DNA from: Chlorops oryzae
Taxonomy: Eukaryota; Arthropoda; Insecta; Diptera; Chloropidae
Assembly: GCA_020466095.1 (NCBI GenBank)
Contig: CM035806.1
Coordinates: 128,541,679-128,605,678, forward strand
DNA: 64,000 bases
Reading direction: 5' to 3'
Positions 44,225 to 55,139 of this stretch are shown piece by piece. A program made the translations under genes and the position numbers. The notes beneath the pieces were generated by a model that did not search any database, was not told where the DNA came from, and saw only the letters and a list, made by a program, of their open reading frames with translations. How positions within the stretch are numbered: position 1 is the stretch's first letter; each line of letters begins with the position of its first letter.

Positions 44225-45046
44225 TTATGTTTCCTCGGGTTGCGTTGTGTTTACCAAATCATCAAGATTTATTTCGCTATTGTAGAGTTTAATACGTAAC
44301 AAGTCCGTCAAATGCGCATCGGATAATTGACTTCGATGTTTTGATTTTATGAGTTTCATAAAAGAAAATGCACTCTCACACAAATATGTTGTACCAAACA
44401 TTGAATGCAACTTCAAAATGTAATCTACAGTTTTTGGATAAATGGAAATATTCACATTTCTCCAAAAATCCAAGCCTGTTTCAATGGGCAAAAATAAATC
44501 ATTTTGAAGTTTAATTAATTCTTGACGGATTTCTTCGGGCTGTTCTTCAATAAAACAACTCAAATCTTCCGTTCGACGAGTAAGAGTGCGGCGTGACAAC
44601 GGCAACTTTTTGTAGACTTCTAACAGTTTATACCCCTCATCTCCAAAGCACTTAAGTACGTCTATGCTAAGGTCTTTAAAAAATATTCCATCATCGAATG
44701 GTCTGCAATGTTTTGCTAAGCCCATCGCAACGCAATAAGAAGCTTTTATCGATGCCTTATCGATCGGACTTTTATCGACTTCAGAAGGACCATTGCTTGA
44801 AATTAATTGCAGTTCGTCAATTAATGTCTCTCGATCTGCACCCTGATACTTATCAAAGTCTTTATGGCAAGACTCATAATGCCTTTTAATATTAAATAAG
44901 CGATTGCCAGCAATCTCACGTCTACAAATTAAACATTCTGAAGCTCCCCTTTCATTTAATGAAAACAAATATTTATTTTTCCATTCCGTTTTAAACATTT
45001 TCAAAAATTGCGCAGTGTACCTGAAAATGTAAAAACATGCGAACAT
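44225..45046 (-). CDS. hAT-derived ORF: BED finger plus dimerisation domain, catalytic core missing
   Basis: The frame is open for 273 codons; the likely start is the Met at 44998 (MFKTEWKNKYLFSLNERG). A BED-type finger follows: CLIC, then KRHYESCH (C-x2-C ... H-x4-H). The block LSRRTLTRRTEDLSCFIEEQ passes directly into PEEIRQELIKLQNDLF and the hAT dimerisation end MFGTTYLCESAFSFMKLIKS, HRSQLSDAHLTDLLRIKL. This matches GTF2IRD2/ZBED-like hAT transposases, but the central RNase H-like catalytic region is cut out in frame. A protein able to bind DNA and dimerise without cutting could act as a repressor; that is inference. CAG just upstream of 45028 could be a splice acceptor. Confidence 0.75.
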   Translation of the reverse strand: MFACFYIFRYTAQFLKMFKTEWKNKYLFSLNERGASECLICRREIAGNRLFNIKRHYESCHKDFDKYQGADRETLIDELQLISSNGPSEVDKSPIDKASIKASYCVAMGLAKHCRPFDDGIFFKDLSIDVLKCFGDEGYKLLEVYKKLPLSRRTLTRRTEDLSCFIEEQPEEIRQELIKLQNDLFLPIETGLDFWRNVNISIYPKTVDYILKLHSMFGTTYLCESAFSFMKLIKSKHRSQLSDAHLTDLLRIKLYNSEINLDDLVNTTQPEET

Positions 45047-45070
45047 AGACCCACCTTCATGAAATTCAAA

Positions 45071-45612
45071 GTTTAGACCCTTAAAGACACTCCCAATTTT
45101 GAGTGTTTGGCAGTGTTTGTGTTGAGTTTTTCTTTTCGAAATGTTCCGAGACCTATAGTAAAATTTTATGGCACATATTTTCGTATTTACTTATTGTTAG
45201 TTCTTAAATTTAGAAGATACAATAATAACTATAAATATAAAAAAAATATTTTCGTAGAATAATTTGACGTGTTTTAGCCTAAAAAAAGTCACAAAATGAT
45301 CCTCATTTTTGGTGGTTAGAGGGTTAATATGCTTCACAAAAATATTTGTCTTAATATTTCCAACAACTTTGCCGAACACACCCCAGATCACAGACGCAAG
45401 GAAGACATAGTTTCATAGCTAGAATAGGCCAAGGGGGAAAAAATTTGACCCCCCTAAAAAAACATTCAGACCTAAACTTTCAAAACGCCGAGACACGTAC
45501 CCTTTTTTGCCTCCTCTACCATAATCCGTTGTCAGAACGCCGTTATTTTAGAAAAAGTTCAAAATAGTTGTGCAGTGTTATTTATCAAACTTTTCTCAAA
45601 CATGGTGTAAAC
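45071..45612. other. No gene seen
   Basis: CGAGACCTATAGTAAAATTT (45150) resembles CGCGACCTATAGTGAAATTT (42827), and GGCAAAGTTGTTGG (minus, about 45370) resembles GAGCAAAGTTGTTGA (42610); shared decayed repeat DNA on both sides of the hAT element. Confidence 0.4.
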
Positions 45613-46059
45613 CATGGATTATTTTAAGGCGGCCGCTCTGGCCGCTCTAGCCACTCTTAATGTAAAATTGGCCACTCTAAATCACAGAATTGGACGCTCT
45701 TAAAATATAATTTCGTAATGAAAACTCGTCGGAAATATGACAAAAATTCTTTCTCTCTTTCTTACGGCAGCGTGAAGCGGTCAATAGCGATAAAAGTGGT
45801 ACAAACGATTACTTTATAATCAGCGATTATTAATCATCCCTTCGCTTGTGTTAACGATAGTATGTGTGAAAGCCGACTTAGCCCTAGGAATGCCAGTTGT
45901 TTATGTTTCTTTTTCTTTTTAGTCAACGACACATTTATGTTCCTTATTTTTATTAAAATAAAATACCGTTTAAGTATGTACAAAATTTATGAAAAAAAAA
46001 ATGCATTAAAACCTATATTAAAAAAGGTCCGCTCTTAATTTTTCTTAAAATAATCTATG
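45613..46059. mobile_element. hAT-like MITE with GTGTAAAC duplication
   Basis: CATGGATTATTTTAAG at the left; CTTAAAATAATCTATG at the right (one mismatch). GTGTAAAC is perfect at 45605-45612 and 46060-46067. Subterminal GCCGCTCT / CCGCTCTTAA repeats. 447 bp, non-coding. Confidence 0.88.
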
Positions 46060-46442
46060 GTGTAAACTATTAAAAAACACCTGTCTTCTTCTTCTTCTTG
46101 CGTATTTAAATCTCCCGGCTCATCCCGGGGTCCGCAATAATGAAAAACATCAAAAATAATATACATATATACATTGGGGTGGATTGTTTTGTTCGACAAA
46201 AAATAAATGATAATTTCGCTAGTAACACAAGATCCTGCGATTTTTTTCAAAAGGAATGCCCAGGGAATGCCATAGGTCAAAACCGAATTTTTTTCTTGCG
46301 CTTTTTCAAAAGAAAGTCCATCTTAAATATGACTACATGCATGCTACAAAATATTACAGAAAAAAATGCAATTTCTACCTAGTGAAACATATTTTTACAT
46401 TGAAATTTCTTTTGTTGATTCTCAGCATTATTTTAGGCATAA

Positions 46443-47048
46443 ACAAGTAAGAAAGCTAAAGTCGATCAAGCCCGACTTTGAAATACCTAGCGTCCCGACA
46501 TTATTGGCGCACTATGTTTTGCCTCTCCATTTGTGGGCGTGGAAGTGGGCGGGCGACATAAATTTTTTTCCTACACCTTTCATTCGCCTTGGTCAACCTA
46601 TGTTGCGAATTTGAAGCTTCTACGCCTTTTACTTCACAAGTTACGATAAACCCTTATTTGTGGGCGTGGCTCGACGAGGACGGCGTCATTTTTTCCCCCA
46701 GGATATGTCCCTTTTCGTAGTTTACCAGTACACCAAATATCAATGGAATGTGTTGAGTGGTTCGCAAGTGACAAGCATTTTACTGAAAACACATTAAATT
46801 CATTTGTGGCCGTGGCAGTGGGTGGATGGCTCCCATTTTTACTTAGGATCATACTCGGATCCCGATATACCTGTGTGCCAAATGTCGACTTGGTTGGTCC
46901 AGCCGTTTCGGAGCAGATCCGAACACAGACGGACGGACAGACGGACTTGTCTAAATCGATTCAGTTCTGGCTAACATAGTACGTCAATAATGTCGGGACG
47001 CTGGGTATTTCAAAGTCGGGCTTGACCGACTTTAGCTTTCTTACTTGT
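46443..47048 (+). mobile_element. Family A, copy 3 with both ends carrying the 5' terminus
   Basis: The left end AACAAGTAAGAAAGCTAAAG to GCGTCCCGACATTA is inverted at the right (TAATGTCGGGACGC to TTAGCTTTCTTACTTGT), giving ~60-bp TIRs. Other copies have the GCTGGGTATA end instead. Non-coding. Confidence 0.85.
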
Positions 47049-47409
47049 CAAGTCTGATTGCTGCCGCCTCATCGTTAGAAAAGATCTCACTGGTTTTCTT
47101 TGACAACTCAATTCGGATATTTTTAACGCCTGACACTGATTTTTACACATTGTTCTAGGACAGGAATTTCTTAAACAGATTTTACCATACAAATATTGAT
47201 ATATTTTAACAAAAACTGAATTTTATTACCTTTCAATATCCGAGACCTACTGCACTGCATAAAATGTAAGTATATCCGTATTGAATTGGTTTTCCATATG
47301 TTCACTAACTAAGATTTTTGTATAGCTTTGATGTGACCATAAAATTCAATAACTTGGTCATTTTTATTTATTACAACTTTTCAAATTTTATTTTTATTTA
47401 CTACATATA

Positions 47410-47478
<69 letters not shown>

Positions 47479-48238
47479 TGTATAATGTAATTATTCTTAG
47501 TAAATACTTAGTATCTACATAATAAAGTAAGTAAATGTTCCCTTTTAATTCTTTTTAGTTAAATTTTTATTCTAATATAGTGGAACCTGTGTTATTGGGT
47601 TTTTTATGTCAATTTTTCGTTGTCTTTCAATGAGGTTTGACTATATTCTTTTTCTCTTATTCAAAATAATTTGCATTTTCCATTTTATTTTCAACAATCG
47701 TATGTACCTACATAAAATATTAGCTTGAAGTACAAATGTATGTTCAATTGATTTCTCATTGAGAAATTCTGCTCTAATACTTCATGTGTAGGCGTTGTAC
47801 TTGTGTGTGTTTTCTTTTATTAGTATTCTGCTTTTCTACTCTTTATATCTCATAATATGGCAGATGTTTCCTCTTCGGTTGCTATTGTATGGAATCAAAA
47901 GAAAATTTTTAACACAATAGAATTATTGACAAGAAAGGTGGAATCGTTGTCGACGCGCAATGGGTTAAATGGGCCCCAACATTTTTTCAATTTTACTTAT
48001 GCTTACTTAAAAAAATAATTTTCTGACAATACGTAATTGTTATTTCTTGATGAAAAAAAAAAAAAATTATTAAATTTTTTACGAATTAACATATGAGCAA
48101 TGTTAGTTTCAAAAATTTTGTAGGCAGCTGCTTTGCGTGTACGTCTCATACAAGTAAAGCAATTTAATGAAAAAAAAACAACAATTTTTTTATGTGTGCT
48201 GTTTCATACAACTTTAAACATTTCGAGTTTTCGCAAAA
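47049..48238. other. No gene; (AT)n microsatellite
   Basis: A dinucleotide AT run spans about 47415-47471. The rest is AT-rich without a supported feature. Confidence 0.6.
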
Positions 48239-48610
48239 ATGTCGCAAAGTTTTTTTTATGGATTTAAAAGCTGTCTTTTACTAAACTGTCTTAACCCAGC
48301 AGAATCTGTTTCGAAATGTTACCAACACAAATGCAAGTATTTTGATTTTCACTCACACATATGCGATTTCCAACGTGCAAGAGAGGGACAGTTGCTATAT
48401 GTACACAAAAGGTTTTCGAATAAAGTTCCCGATGCCCATTTAGCTTTACCAAGAGACATTCCTGGAAAAATTCCGAGAAAATTTGGAAAATTTACCAGAA
48501 ACGTGATTTGCTGGGAAGGGTACCTTCTGTTCTGGAGCACGAAAATTTATTATATTATTAAGCCAAATAAAAAACGGGTTCCTAAGTTTGCACGATTATT
48601 GTTTTATTAA
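48239..48610 (+). other. Unrecognised 123-codon ORF
   Basis: The frame opens MSQSFFYGFKSCLLLNCLNP and has Cys/His-rich spacing (CYQHKC, FHSHIC) around residues 28-42, then a basic middle (IPGKIPRKFGKFTRN). No family is recognised and no splice partner is seen. It could be a decayed transposon protein or a chance frame; Cys/His spacing is the only reason to list it. Confidence 0.2.
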
Positions 48611-48757
48611 TTGACAATCCGAAAAAAATGTTGTATTTTTTTTTCTATTTTAAAAATGGCGGCGAAATAGACGTTTTTTTAAAAAGTACCTCCATGGCGT
48701 ACACGATTTTGTAAGTTCGGGCTATCCGAAAAAAAAAAAAAAAATTTATTATTAATC

Positions 48758-48944
48758 AGAATCAATGCGGCTATCGGGTGAGCTACAACAAAAAAAACCC
48801 AAAAAAAAAAATTGACAAAATGGCGCAATTTTTAATTTAACACATCAAAAATCGCCCTTTTTTTGACCAATTTTTTAAATTAAAAAATAAGAAGTTCTTG
48901 AAATAAAATTTCGGTTGTAGCTCACCCGATAGCCATTGATGTTG
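48758..48944. mobile_element. ~187-bp MITE
   Basis: AATCAATGCGGCTATCGGGT and GAGCTACAAC at the left are inverted at the right (GTTGTAGCTCACCCGATAGC, CATTGATGTT), about 28 bp of TIR. No clear duplication. Confidence 0.7.
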
Positions 48945-49542
48945 TGAATTACATATAAAAATATCAGATGGTTCGATGGTTTTTTTTTTTTCATGTACGC
49001 CATTTCAAAAAAAGTGGTTTTGAGATAAACGCGTTCAAAGTTGCTTTGATCAAGCGTGCTGCCTGCTATCTCCACCTACTAAAACGGCTGTGGCAAAGAA
49101 AATATTGTCAGTATCTTCACGAAACTTTGCCAGCATATTCTTAGAAGTCTATTCTTCCGAAATATATAAAAAAAATCGATTAAAAAAAATTCTAGACCAG
49201 AAGGTCCTCTTAAACTCACATTTGAAACTTTACTGGAATAATAAAAAATGATGTAATTTTATACATTTAAAAAATCGTTTTAAAGAAATTTATTTTATCG
49301 CTTTATTCGAATTATTTTTGCTGTTTTAAATAAATAAATACCCGAAGTTGAAGGTTCCATTTCCAAAATATAGCAATCGTAGGTTTCTTTTAGTTTAAAA
49401 TTTGTTTCAAAAACGCGAAAATTCACTTTTTTACAATCCCAACAAAACTGCAAATAAAATGTTGACTTCCACAGCCTAGCGTTGTTGCTGTAAGCCTGAT
49501 ATTAATTTTTTTTTGCATTTCCCAGCGGCCAACAGTGCTTAA

Positions 49543-49650
49543 TGCCTACAAAGTATACGAGACTGTAAACGACCTGAATATTAATAGCTACAAAGTATAC
49601 GAGACTGTAGGGTAACTGCCTACCAATAGCTTACAAAGTATACGAGATGG
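49543..49650 (+). repeat. Three short direct repeats
   Basis: CTACAAAGTATACGAGACTG occurs near 49547 and 49590, and CTTACAAAGTATACGAGATG near 49630, at about 40-bp spacing. Confidence 0.75.
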
Positions 49651-51369
49651 CATATGAGGTCGCATGCATTACCGCCTACGGCCTTCGAAATGTGTTGCGG
49701 TTCATCGCTTCTGTAAGCAGCATTTTCGCCGCTAGGTTAGTGATAAAGTGACCAATTCACTTTAACTTGGTGCCAAAAGTTGATCGAAAAATTAATTTAT
49801 ATTTTTTGAATTATGAGCCACTTTTGGCCCTTTTCAACCCTGTGTGCGACGGCGGTATATTTCCGAGTTCAACGCCCTGCGCACGGATTGGTTCGAAATT
49901 GAATTTTTCATAAACTTCAAATTGAAATATTGAATTTATATGTGAAAACCAGGTGTTCTAACACAGAGCGCGATAATTGGAAATTTTCCGACGCCCACTT
50001 TTTACGACGAATTCCCCCCTACACCAAAAAGTGCAATGCCTTGGCAAAGCATTGCCTTAAAGATGTACATACATATAATACATATGTGATTTAAATAAGT
50101 CCGTTTAATAAAAAAATCTATATGGAAAGTTGTTGAGTAATTAAATTTATTACGAAATTTCAAAATTTATACCAAAATGACTTTTATGGCCGACTGAAAA
50201 TGTTTAAGCCTCAGAAAGATTGCAATGTATTTCTAACAAAAAATATAAACGTTTCTTTGAAGTTAGGGGCTATTTCCAGTATGTGTGATAGATTACAATC
50301 TTACGACAATTCTTCTGATTGATTGAAATTATTTATCTATTGAAAAAATTTTAGAATTTGACATTGATAATTTTGAAAATTTTACATAGAATTTCAGATA
50401 AAAATTTAAATTTGAAGATGAAAATTTCAGTCATAATTGAAAAGCTTACAGCGTTGCCACTGAATTTCGAAAAGCCTACTAACAATTTGAAACATTCACA
50501 AAACCTGGTTTTAACATACTTACATCGTCCTTAATTTAAGGGATTCTTGTAAAACGACCAATTAACGGAAAAAAAACATTTGATAACTTGAATTAAATGG
50601 AAAATTTTCACCAAAAAAATTTATAAAAATTTAAGCAACTTTGTGGCAGCACCAAAAAAAAAAAAAATCTGCTTCATATCTGAAGCGGTGTTTTTATATG
50701 AAGTTTTTCATTTCTGACAGAGCTGGAGAGAGCTCCTTATACTCGAAGGTTCCTGAACAGTTTTTATTTCATTAGGTAAACTTCTCTTGAAAAGCTTTAT
50801 AGGTGATCTTCAGCAACACAAAGGATTCGAGCACGACATTTGAAAACAACTATTTTTTTTCAATTTTTTAAATGGAATGCAATTTAAAAGACTTTTGCAC
50901 AACATTTTTTTTTTGTCGTATACTTACAAATTTTCAGGTAGGTAACTGTTATTTACTGTCTCCGCTTAAAATCAATTTTAAGCGAAAGTGGTAAAAGGTA
51001 TGTATGTGTAACAGTATAAATGCATCACAATTATTAAAGTTCATTAGCAGTATTCACACCGATATCGAAGTTTGATAATAAGATGGTTGGTATTTTGGAT
51101 AAATCTTATAATTGTGAACTCAGCTTGACTGATAGCTTTCGATACATATACACAAATCATCTTGCTTTTTTTTTTTTTGTTTTTGGTAATGCCACAAATG
51201 TTGCGAGGAAAAGAGATAACGAAAAACAAAAAATTCTGCATTTCATTAAAAACTCAAATTTCTTCTGCACTCATTAGATTGATGACTCCGAAGAATTACA
51301 AAACCGAAAAGCATGTAAAAAGTATCGTCTAGCGAATTAGTAAACTTCCGATATCGGTGTGGTAATCAC
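49651..51369. other. No gene; one MITE relic
   Basis: 50645-50735 (minus: CTCCAGCTCTGTCAGAAATG to CACCGCTTCAG) is the empty-site paralogue of the host of the CTCGAG element. 51083-51277 is an open frame without a known domain. Otherwise featureless. Confidence 0.5.
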
Positions 51370-51610
51370 TAGAGCGTGTATTTTTAAGCATTTATAAATT
51401 TGAAGCATACCTTGTGGGGGGGATATTTTATTTCTTATCACCATTTTGGAAATAAGTAGCGAATTTGAACTTCAAGGGGATTTCCTAGCTTTGAAAAAGT
51501 CTTAAATAGGCTAAAAATCGATTTGAATCTTAACTTTATGTAAATTGAACAAATTTTTTGCCCCATAAAGTACGCTTCAATTTTAAAAATGCTTAAAAAT
51601 ACACGCTCTA
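51370..51610. mobile_element. hAT MITE with GTAATCAC duplication
   Basis: TAGAGCGTGTATTTTTAAGC at the left; GCTTAAAAATACACGCTCTA at the right. GTAATCAC is perfect at 51362-51369 and 51611-51618. 241 bp. Confidence 0.92.
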
Positions 51611-51710
51611 GTAATCACTATTGTAATTTTCACTGGAGCATACAGGGTGTAGCAAAAACCTTAAGTGGTAAAAGTTTTGCTGGTTTCCTGTACTTTTGCT
51701 TTCTAATCTC

Positions 51711-51949
51711 CAGGGCTCGGATTTTGTTGCATTTATAAATTTAAAGCATACTTTATGCGGCAAAAATTGTCCTTACCAACATTTTGCGAATAAGCTTAGC
51801 GAAGTTGAACTTCAAACCGCTCTTCTAACTGCAAAAAATCATATTGAAGTTAAAAATCGATTTGAATTTTAACTTTATGTGAGATGAACAAAATTTTTAC
51901 TCCATAAAGTATGCTTTAAATTTATAAATGCAACAAAATCCGAGCCCTG
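51711..51949. mobile_element. Related MITE (CAGGGCTCGGATTTTGTTG termini)
   Basis: CAGGGCTCGGATTTTGTTGC is perfectly inverted at the right end. The next ~30 bp (ATTTATAAATT-AAGCATAC) are shared with 51370-51610, so the two are relatives inserted 100 bp apart. The flanking 8-mers do not match. Confidence 0.82.
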
Positions 51950-52954
51950 GTTATCCATATATGAGAACTGCCACCTGATATTGTTTTACAACAAGCGTAT
52001 TAAGTAAATTTTGTTACGTAAATATTTGTTTAAATATAAGAAGAGTAACTGACTGAATCGCCTTCGAATATTTATTGTTAATTAAAATTAAGCATTTTGC
52101 ATCTACACAAGAACTACAATATTATTCAAAAAACTAAAATAATTTGAATGTGAGAAGGAATCGATGCACTTGATTGCAGAACGTTTGAAAGAATTCAAAA
52201 AATATTTGAAATATTAGCTTAACCGGATATAAAATGTTGCTATGCCACAGATAAATATGTATACAAACAGATATTTTATAATTCAGAACTTTCCTGGCAA
52301 CTTTATGCATAATTAATTTTGATATGCGATTTTTTAAAGTGCTCAATAACGGTACCTTTTAGGCAAGTGGTTCAAAAACAAAAAACATAGCCCTTGACAT
52401 GAGGTATCGGATATCAAAAGTATGCATAAAGTTGCCTGGACACTAAGGTGGATCGATTTCCCTAGCCAATTTCCAATTTCCCCAGCAGAATATTATTCTG
52501 TTGCCCATACTTAATAATTATGCCGAAGCAACTGTAGGTCAAATGTGAATTTTAACCTTCCGCTTTTGCAAACAAAGGTTTTTCATGCTATATTCGACTT
52601 ATTTTGGTCATCATTGTTGGTTGAAAACATCTCAAAAAGTAGAGAAACAATCACTTCAACGTCCCTCAAAACTCGAGCCATTGAAAAAACTTTATATTTT
52701 CTTTAATAACTATCCTAAAATGGCCAATATATCATTATTTTTCAAGTTAAATTGTATTATTTCTCATGCCTAAAATTATGCTAAGAATCAAAATAAGAAA
52801 AATTCAATTTAAAAACATTTTTGATTAGGTAAAAATTTCAATAATTTGTAGCATACTTTTAGGCATATTTAAGTATGGGCCATAGAATAATGTTCTTCTA
52901 GTTGAATTGGGCGTTCAAAAATCGATCCAACTTCATATATTTTTATAGATTGTA
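51950..52954. other. No gene seen
   Basis: AT-rich unique-looking DNA. Confidence 0.5.
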
Positions 52955-53745
52955 TGTAAGCTAGGGCGTTTCGGACGTAAAAAAAATAGTTTAATTTCGA
53001 TGATGGCGGGCTCTAAAACGAAAGATATGGTTAAACGAAAACGGACTTGAATTTTCTCCTAAAACAGTTTGATAGGTAAACAATAATTTGTATGCTACTT
53101 TTAGCTATTTAAGTATTGCTACGATATTTCTTCAGTTTGAATCAAGGCATTCAAAAATCGATCAAAATTTCATATATTTTTCGAGTTTTAGTTTTATGTA
53201 CAGCTTATGTTTTAGGCGTTTCAGGACATTAATATATTGTTTAATTTCGCTATGTATAGGCTGATGCTCTAATCGAAAGAATGTTAAACAACACTTGAAT
53301 TTTCTCCTAAAAGCGCCTGAAAGAGAACTAAAAAAGTTGTATTTGTTTTTCTTTTTTCAGTTTAAAATTTTAAATTCTACAGTTTTTCCAATTTTTCTGT
53401 ATACTCTTAGGATCAGAAAATATACAATTATTGATTTCAATGAATAGTTTTTCCGGAAAGAGTTCATTGTTTTACTAGTCAGTCGATTCATGATATCTTC
53501 AAGCGATTAGAAAACATTTATTTTCTTTTGAACTTCCTTCCGTAACGGACTGAAATTTAGCCTTATCGCCAGAAATGTTAAATTTTCACTTGAATTTATT
53601 TTATCGACTTCTAAGCCATAATGAAAATATTTTTAAATCATGCTCAAATTTTTCGTTTTACCTTATCTTTCGTTTTAGACCCCGCCATCTTCGAAATTGA
53701 ACACTTTTTTTCCAAGTCCAGAAGGCCTCAATGTAAGCTTTAATG
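52955..53745. repeat. Inverted repeat pair around a degenerate middle
   Basis: GATGGCGGGCTCTAAAACGA (53002) is inverted near 53670-53700 (CGTTTTAGACCCCGCCATC), with ~80-bp arms including GTTTAATTTCGATGATGG. A third, diverged copy of the arm is near 53210-53290. Likely a decayed TIR element. Confidence 0.6.
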
Positions 53746-54027
53746 AAGTTTCTAACGATCATTGTCAGTTATAAAAAAAAAAAAAAAACAAAACAAAATA
53801 CAACGGAAATTGTAACGCAGGAAGTTTTTCAAATCACCCTGTAGTTGCTGTCGCAGAATTCTTACACTGTTTCACACAACCTTTTGTCATAGAATTTTTT
53901 TAAAGTTATTTTAGTTTATCCATAAAGATGATGATTTCATGAATAAACGAATAAAGAAATTGCTTGCATTCGGGTTTCCCCGTTATACAACAAATTCATT
54001 GCATGTGCGGATATGTAGATGTAGAGC

Positions 54028-54056
54028 AATAGCACACACACACACCCACCCACACA

Positions 54057-54092
<36 letters not shown>

Positions 54093-54093
54093 A
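54028..54093 (+). repeat. (CA)n microsatellite
   Basis: Interrupted CA repeat with CCCACC and AAAAA breaks. Confidence 0.9.
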
Positions 54094-54170
54094 ACGCGCA
54101 CACATATTTACACATTTACTTATTGAGCGATTGGATGTGTGATAGACACCTTAAGCCTGACTTGCAAGCA

Positions 54171-54176
54171 TTTATT
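54171..54176 (-). promoter_or_regulatory. Candidate poly(A) signal for the membrane-protein exon
   Basis: Plus-strand TTTATT, i.e. AATAAA on the minus strand, 81 nt past the stop at 54257. Supports 54521-54257 as a true terminal exon. Confidence 0.5.
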
Positions 54177-54256
54177 AATAACGGTACAGCAAATCCAGCT
54201 TGTTTGGCCTTGCTAATTATTGAACGCCTGTCATTCATGCTTGATATATCCGTCCT

Positions 54257-54521
54257 TTAATAACGATTGCTTTCTCTATCCGTGTACTTGCCGCTCATTT
54301 TACTAACCGAATATCGATCTGAATACGCATCGTATTTATCGGCTTTATAATTGATCTCTTGTGGCGTGTATCCGATATTCTTCTGCCAATGACGCGTCCA
54401 ATATAGATCTTCGTTGCGCACCTGAGATGGAGTCTTGGCATCACGACAAACATACACACAATAGACCATGCAACCAATTAGCGTTAGGAAGCCAAATATA
54501 AGAAATATAACACCGAGTATC
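54257..54521 (-). CDS. 3' exon of an unrecognised single-pass membrane protein
   Basis: The acceptor TTTCTTTCGCTAG precedes 54521; the exon enters with one base of a split codon and runs 88 codons to a stop. The product starts ILGVIFLIFGFLTLIGCMVY, a strong membrane segment, then CVYVCRDAKTPSQVRNEDLY and a hydrophilic tail rich in Tyr, Lys, Asp and Ser (KADKYDAYSDRYSVS, SGKYTDRESNRY). Codon use looks coding, unlike nearby frames. Upstream exons are probably at higher coordinates beyond the MITEs; a stretch encoding ESNSYMVVYPAALFATLHL (54642-54586) is open but has no donor site. I cannot name the family. Confidence 0.7.
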
Positions 54522-54832
54522 CTAGCGAAAGAAAAGAAAATCTTAATTAAATATGTGTATGTATGTATGTATTGTATGTGCAAATATAGATGAAGTGTCG
54601 CAAATAAGGCGGCAGGATAGACCACCATGTATGAGTTCGATTCAAAGACGTTCAAGCCGATATTGTTTCATAGTAATTTGGCGACCGTAGCTGATCAGAT
54701 GTGCAGAAGAGAAGTCGCACGAAATTTTCTTGGTTTTCGATGAAATGAGTAAGCTTTTTTTCGAAATTTATCTAGCTTCAAGTTAAAATATTGTAAAATG
54801 TGACAAATTCTAAGTGTTGATAATATCGAGTC

Positions 54833-55067
54833 CCAACCGCGCAAATAACATGAGCCACATATTTTTCGAAATTGTTTTTTTTTTTATGAAAATATATTCA
54901 ACAGCCATTAACTCCTTCACCTAGTAAAATATAACGAAGATAATCTCAATAGGAACGGAGATAATGCATGATAAGTTTTATAGTTTGTATGCCACTCAAT
55001 GAAAATAAGATCAGAAAAAACGCTGCCCTGTAAAATGTGAATTTTTTCGCTTACGTTATTTCGATAT
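54833..55067. mobile_element. GTTA-type MITE, degenerate copy 2
   Basis: ATATCGAGTCCCAACCGCGC at the left, CGCTTACGTTATTTCGATAT at the right; same family as 12997-13213 but more diverged. Confidence 0.65.
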
Positions 55068-55139
55068 GGCCGACGTGTGTTAACGTTTGTACCAACGGTA
55101 ACAATGTGGCCTTATTTCCAGCGACTGAGTGCAATAAGC

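Larger units (their letters stand above)
42941..45070 (-). mobile_element. hAT element (CAGAGTCGGGCAC end) with internally deleted transposase
   Basis: CAGAGTCGGGCACACTAACA at 42941 is a hAT-like end 1.3 kb from the stop of a minus-strand hAT-type ORF (45046-44225). The opposite TIR was not found. CTTTAGAC before 42941 and GTTTAGAC at 45071 agree in 7 of 8, but the sequence next to the second is not a TIR, so the right border is a guess. A non-LTR element is inserted 28 bp inside the end. Confidence 0.55.

Noticed and set aside
45071..45078. GTTTAGAC as the right target duplication of the 42941 hAT element
   Set aside because: Only 7 of 8 match, and the adjacent sequence is not a hAT terminus.
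54586..54655. Extra upstream exon (ESNSYMVVYPAALFATLHL) of the membrane protein
   Set aside because: No donor site before the acceptor at 54521 and a stop lies upstream; not supported.
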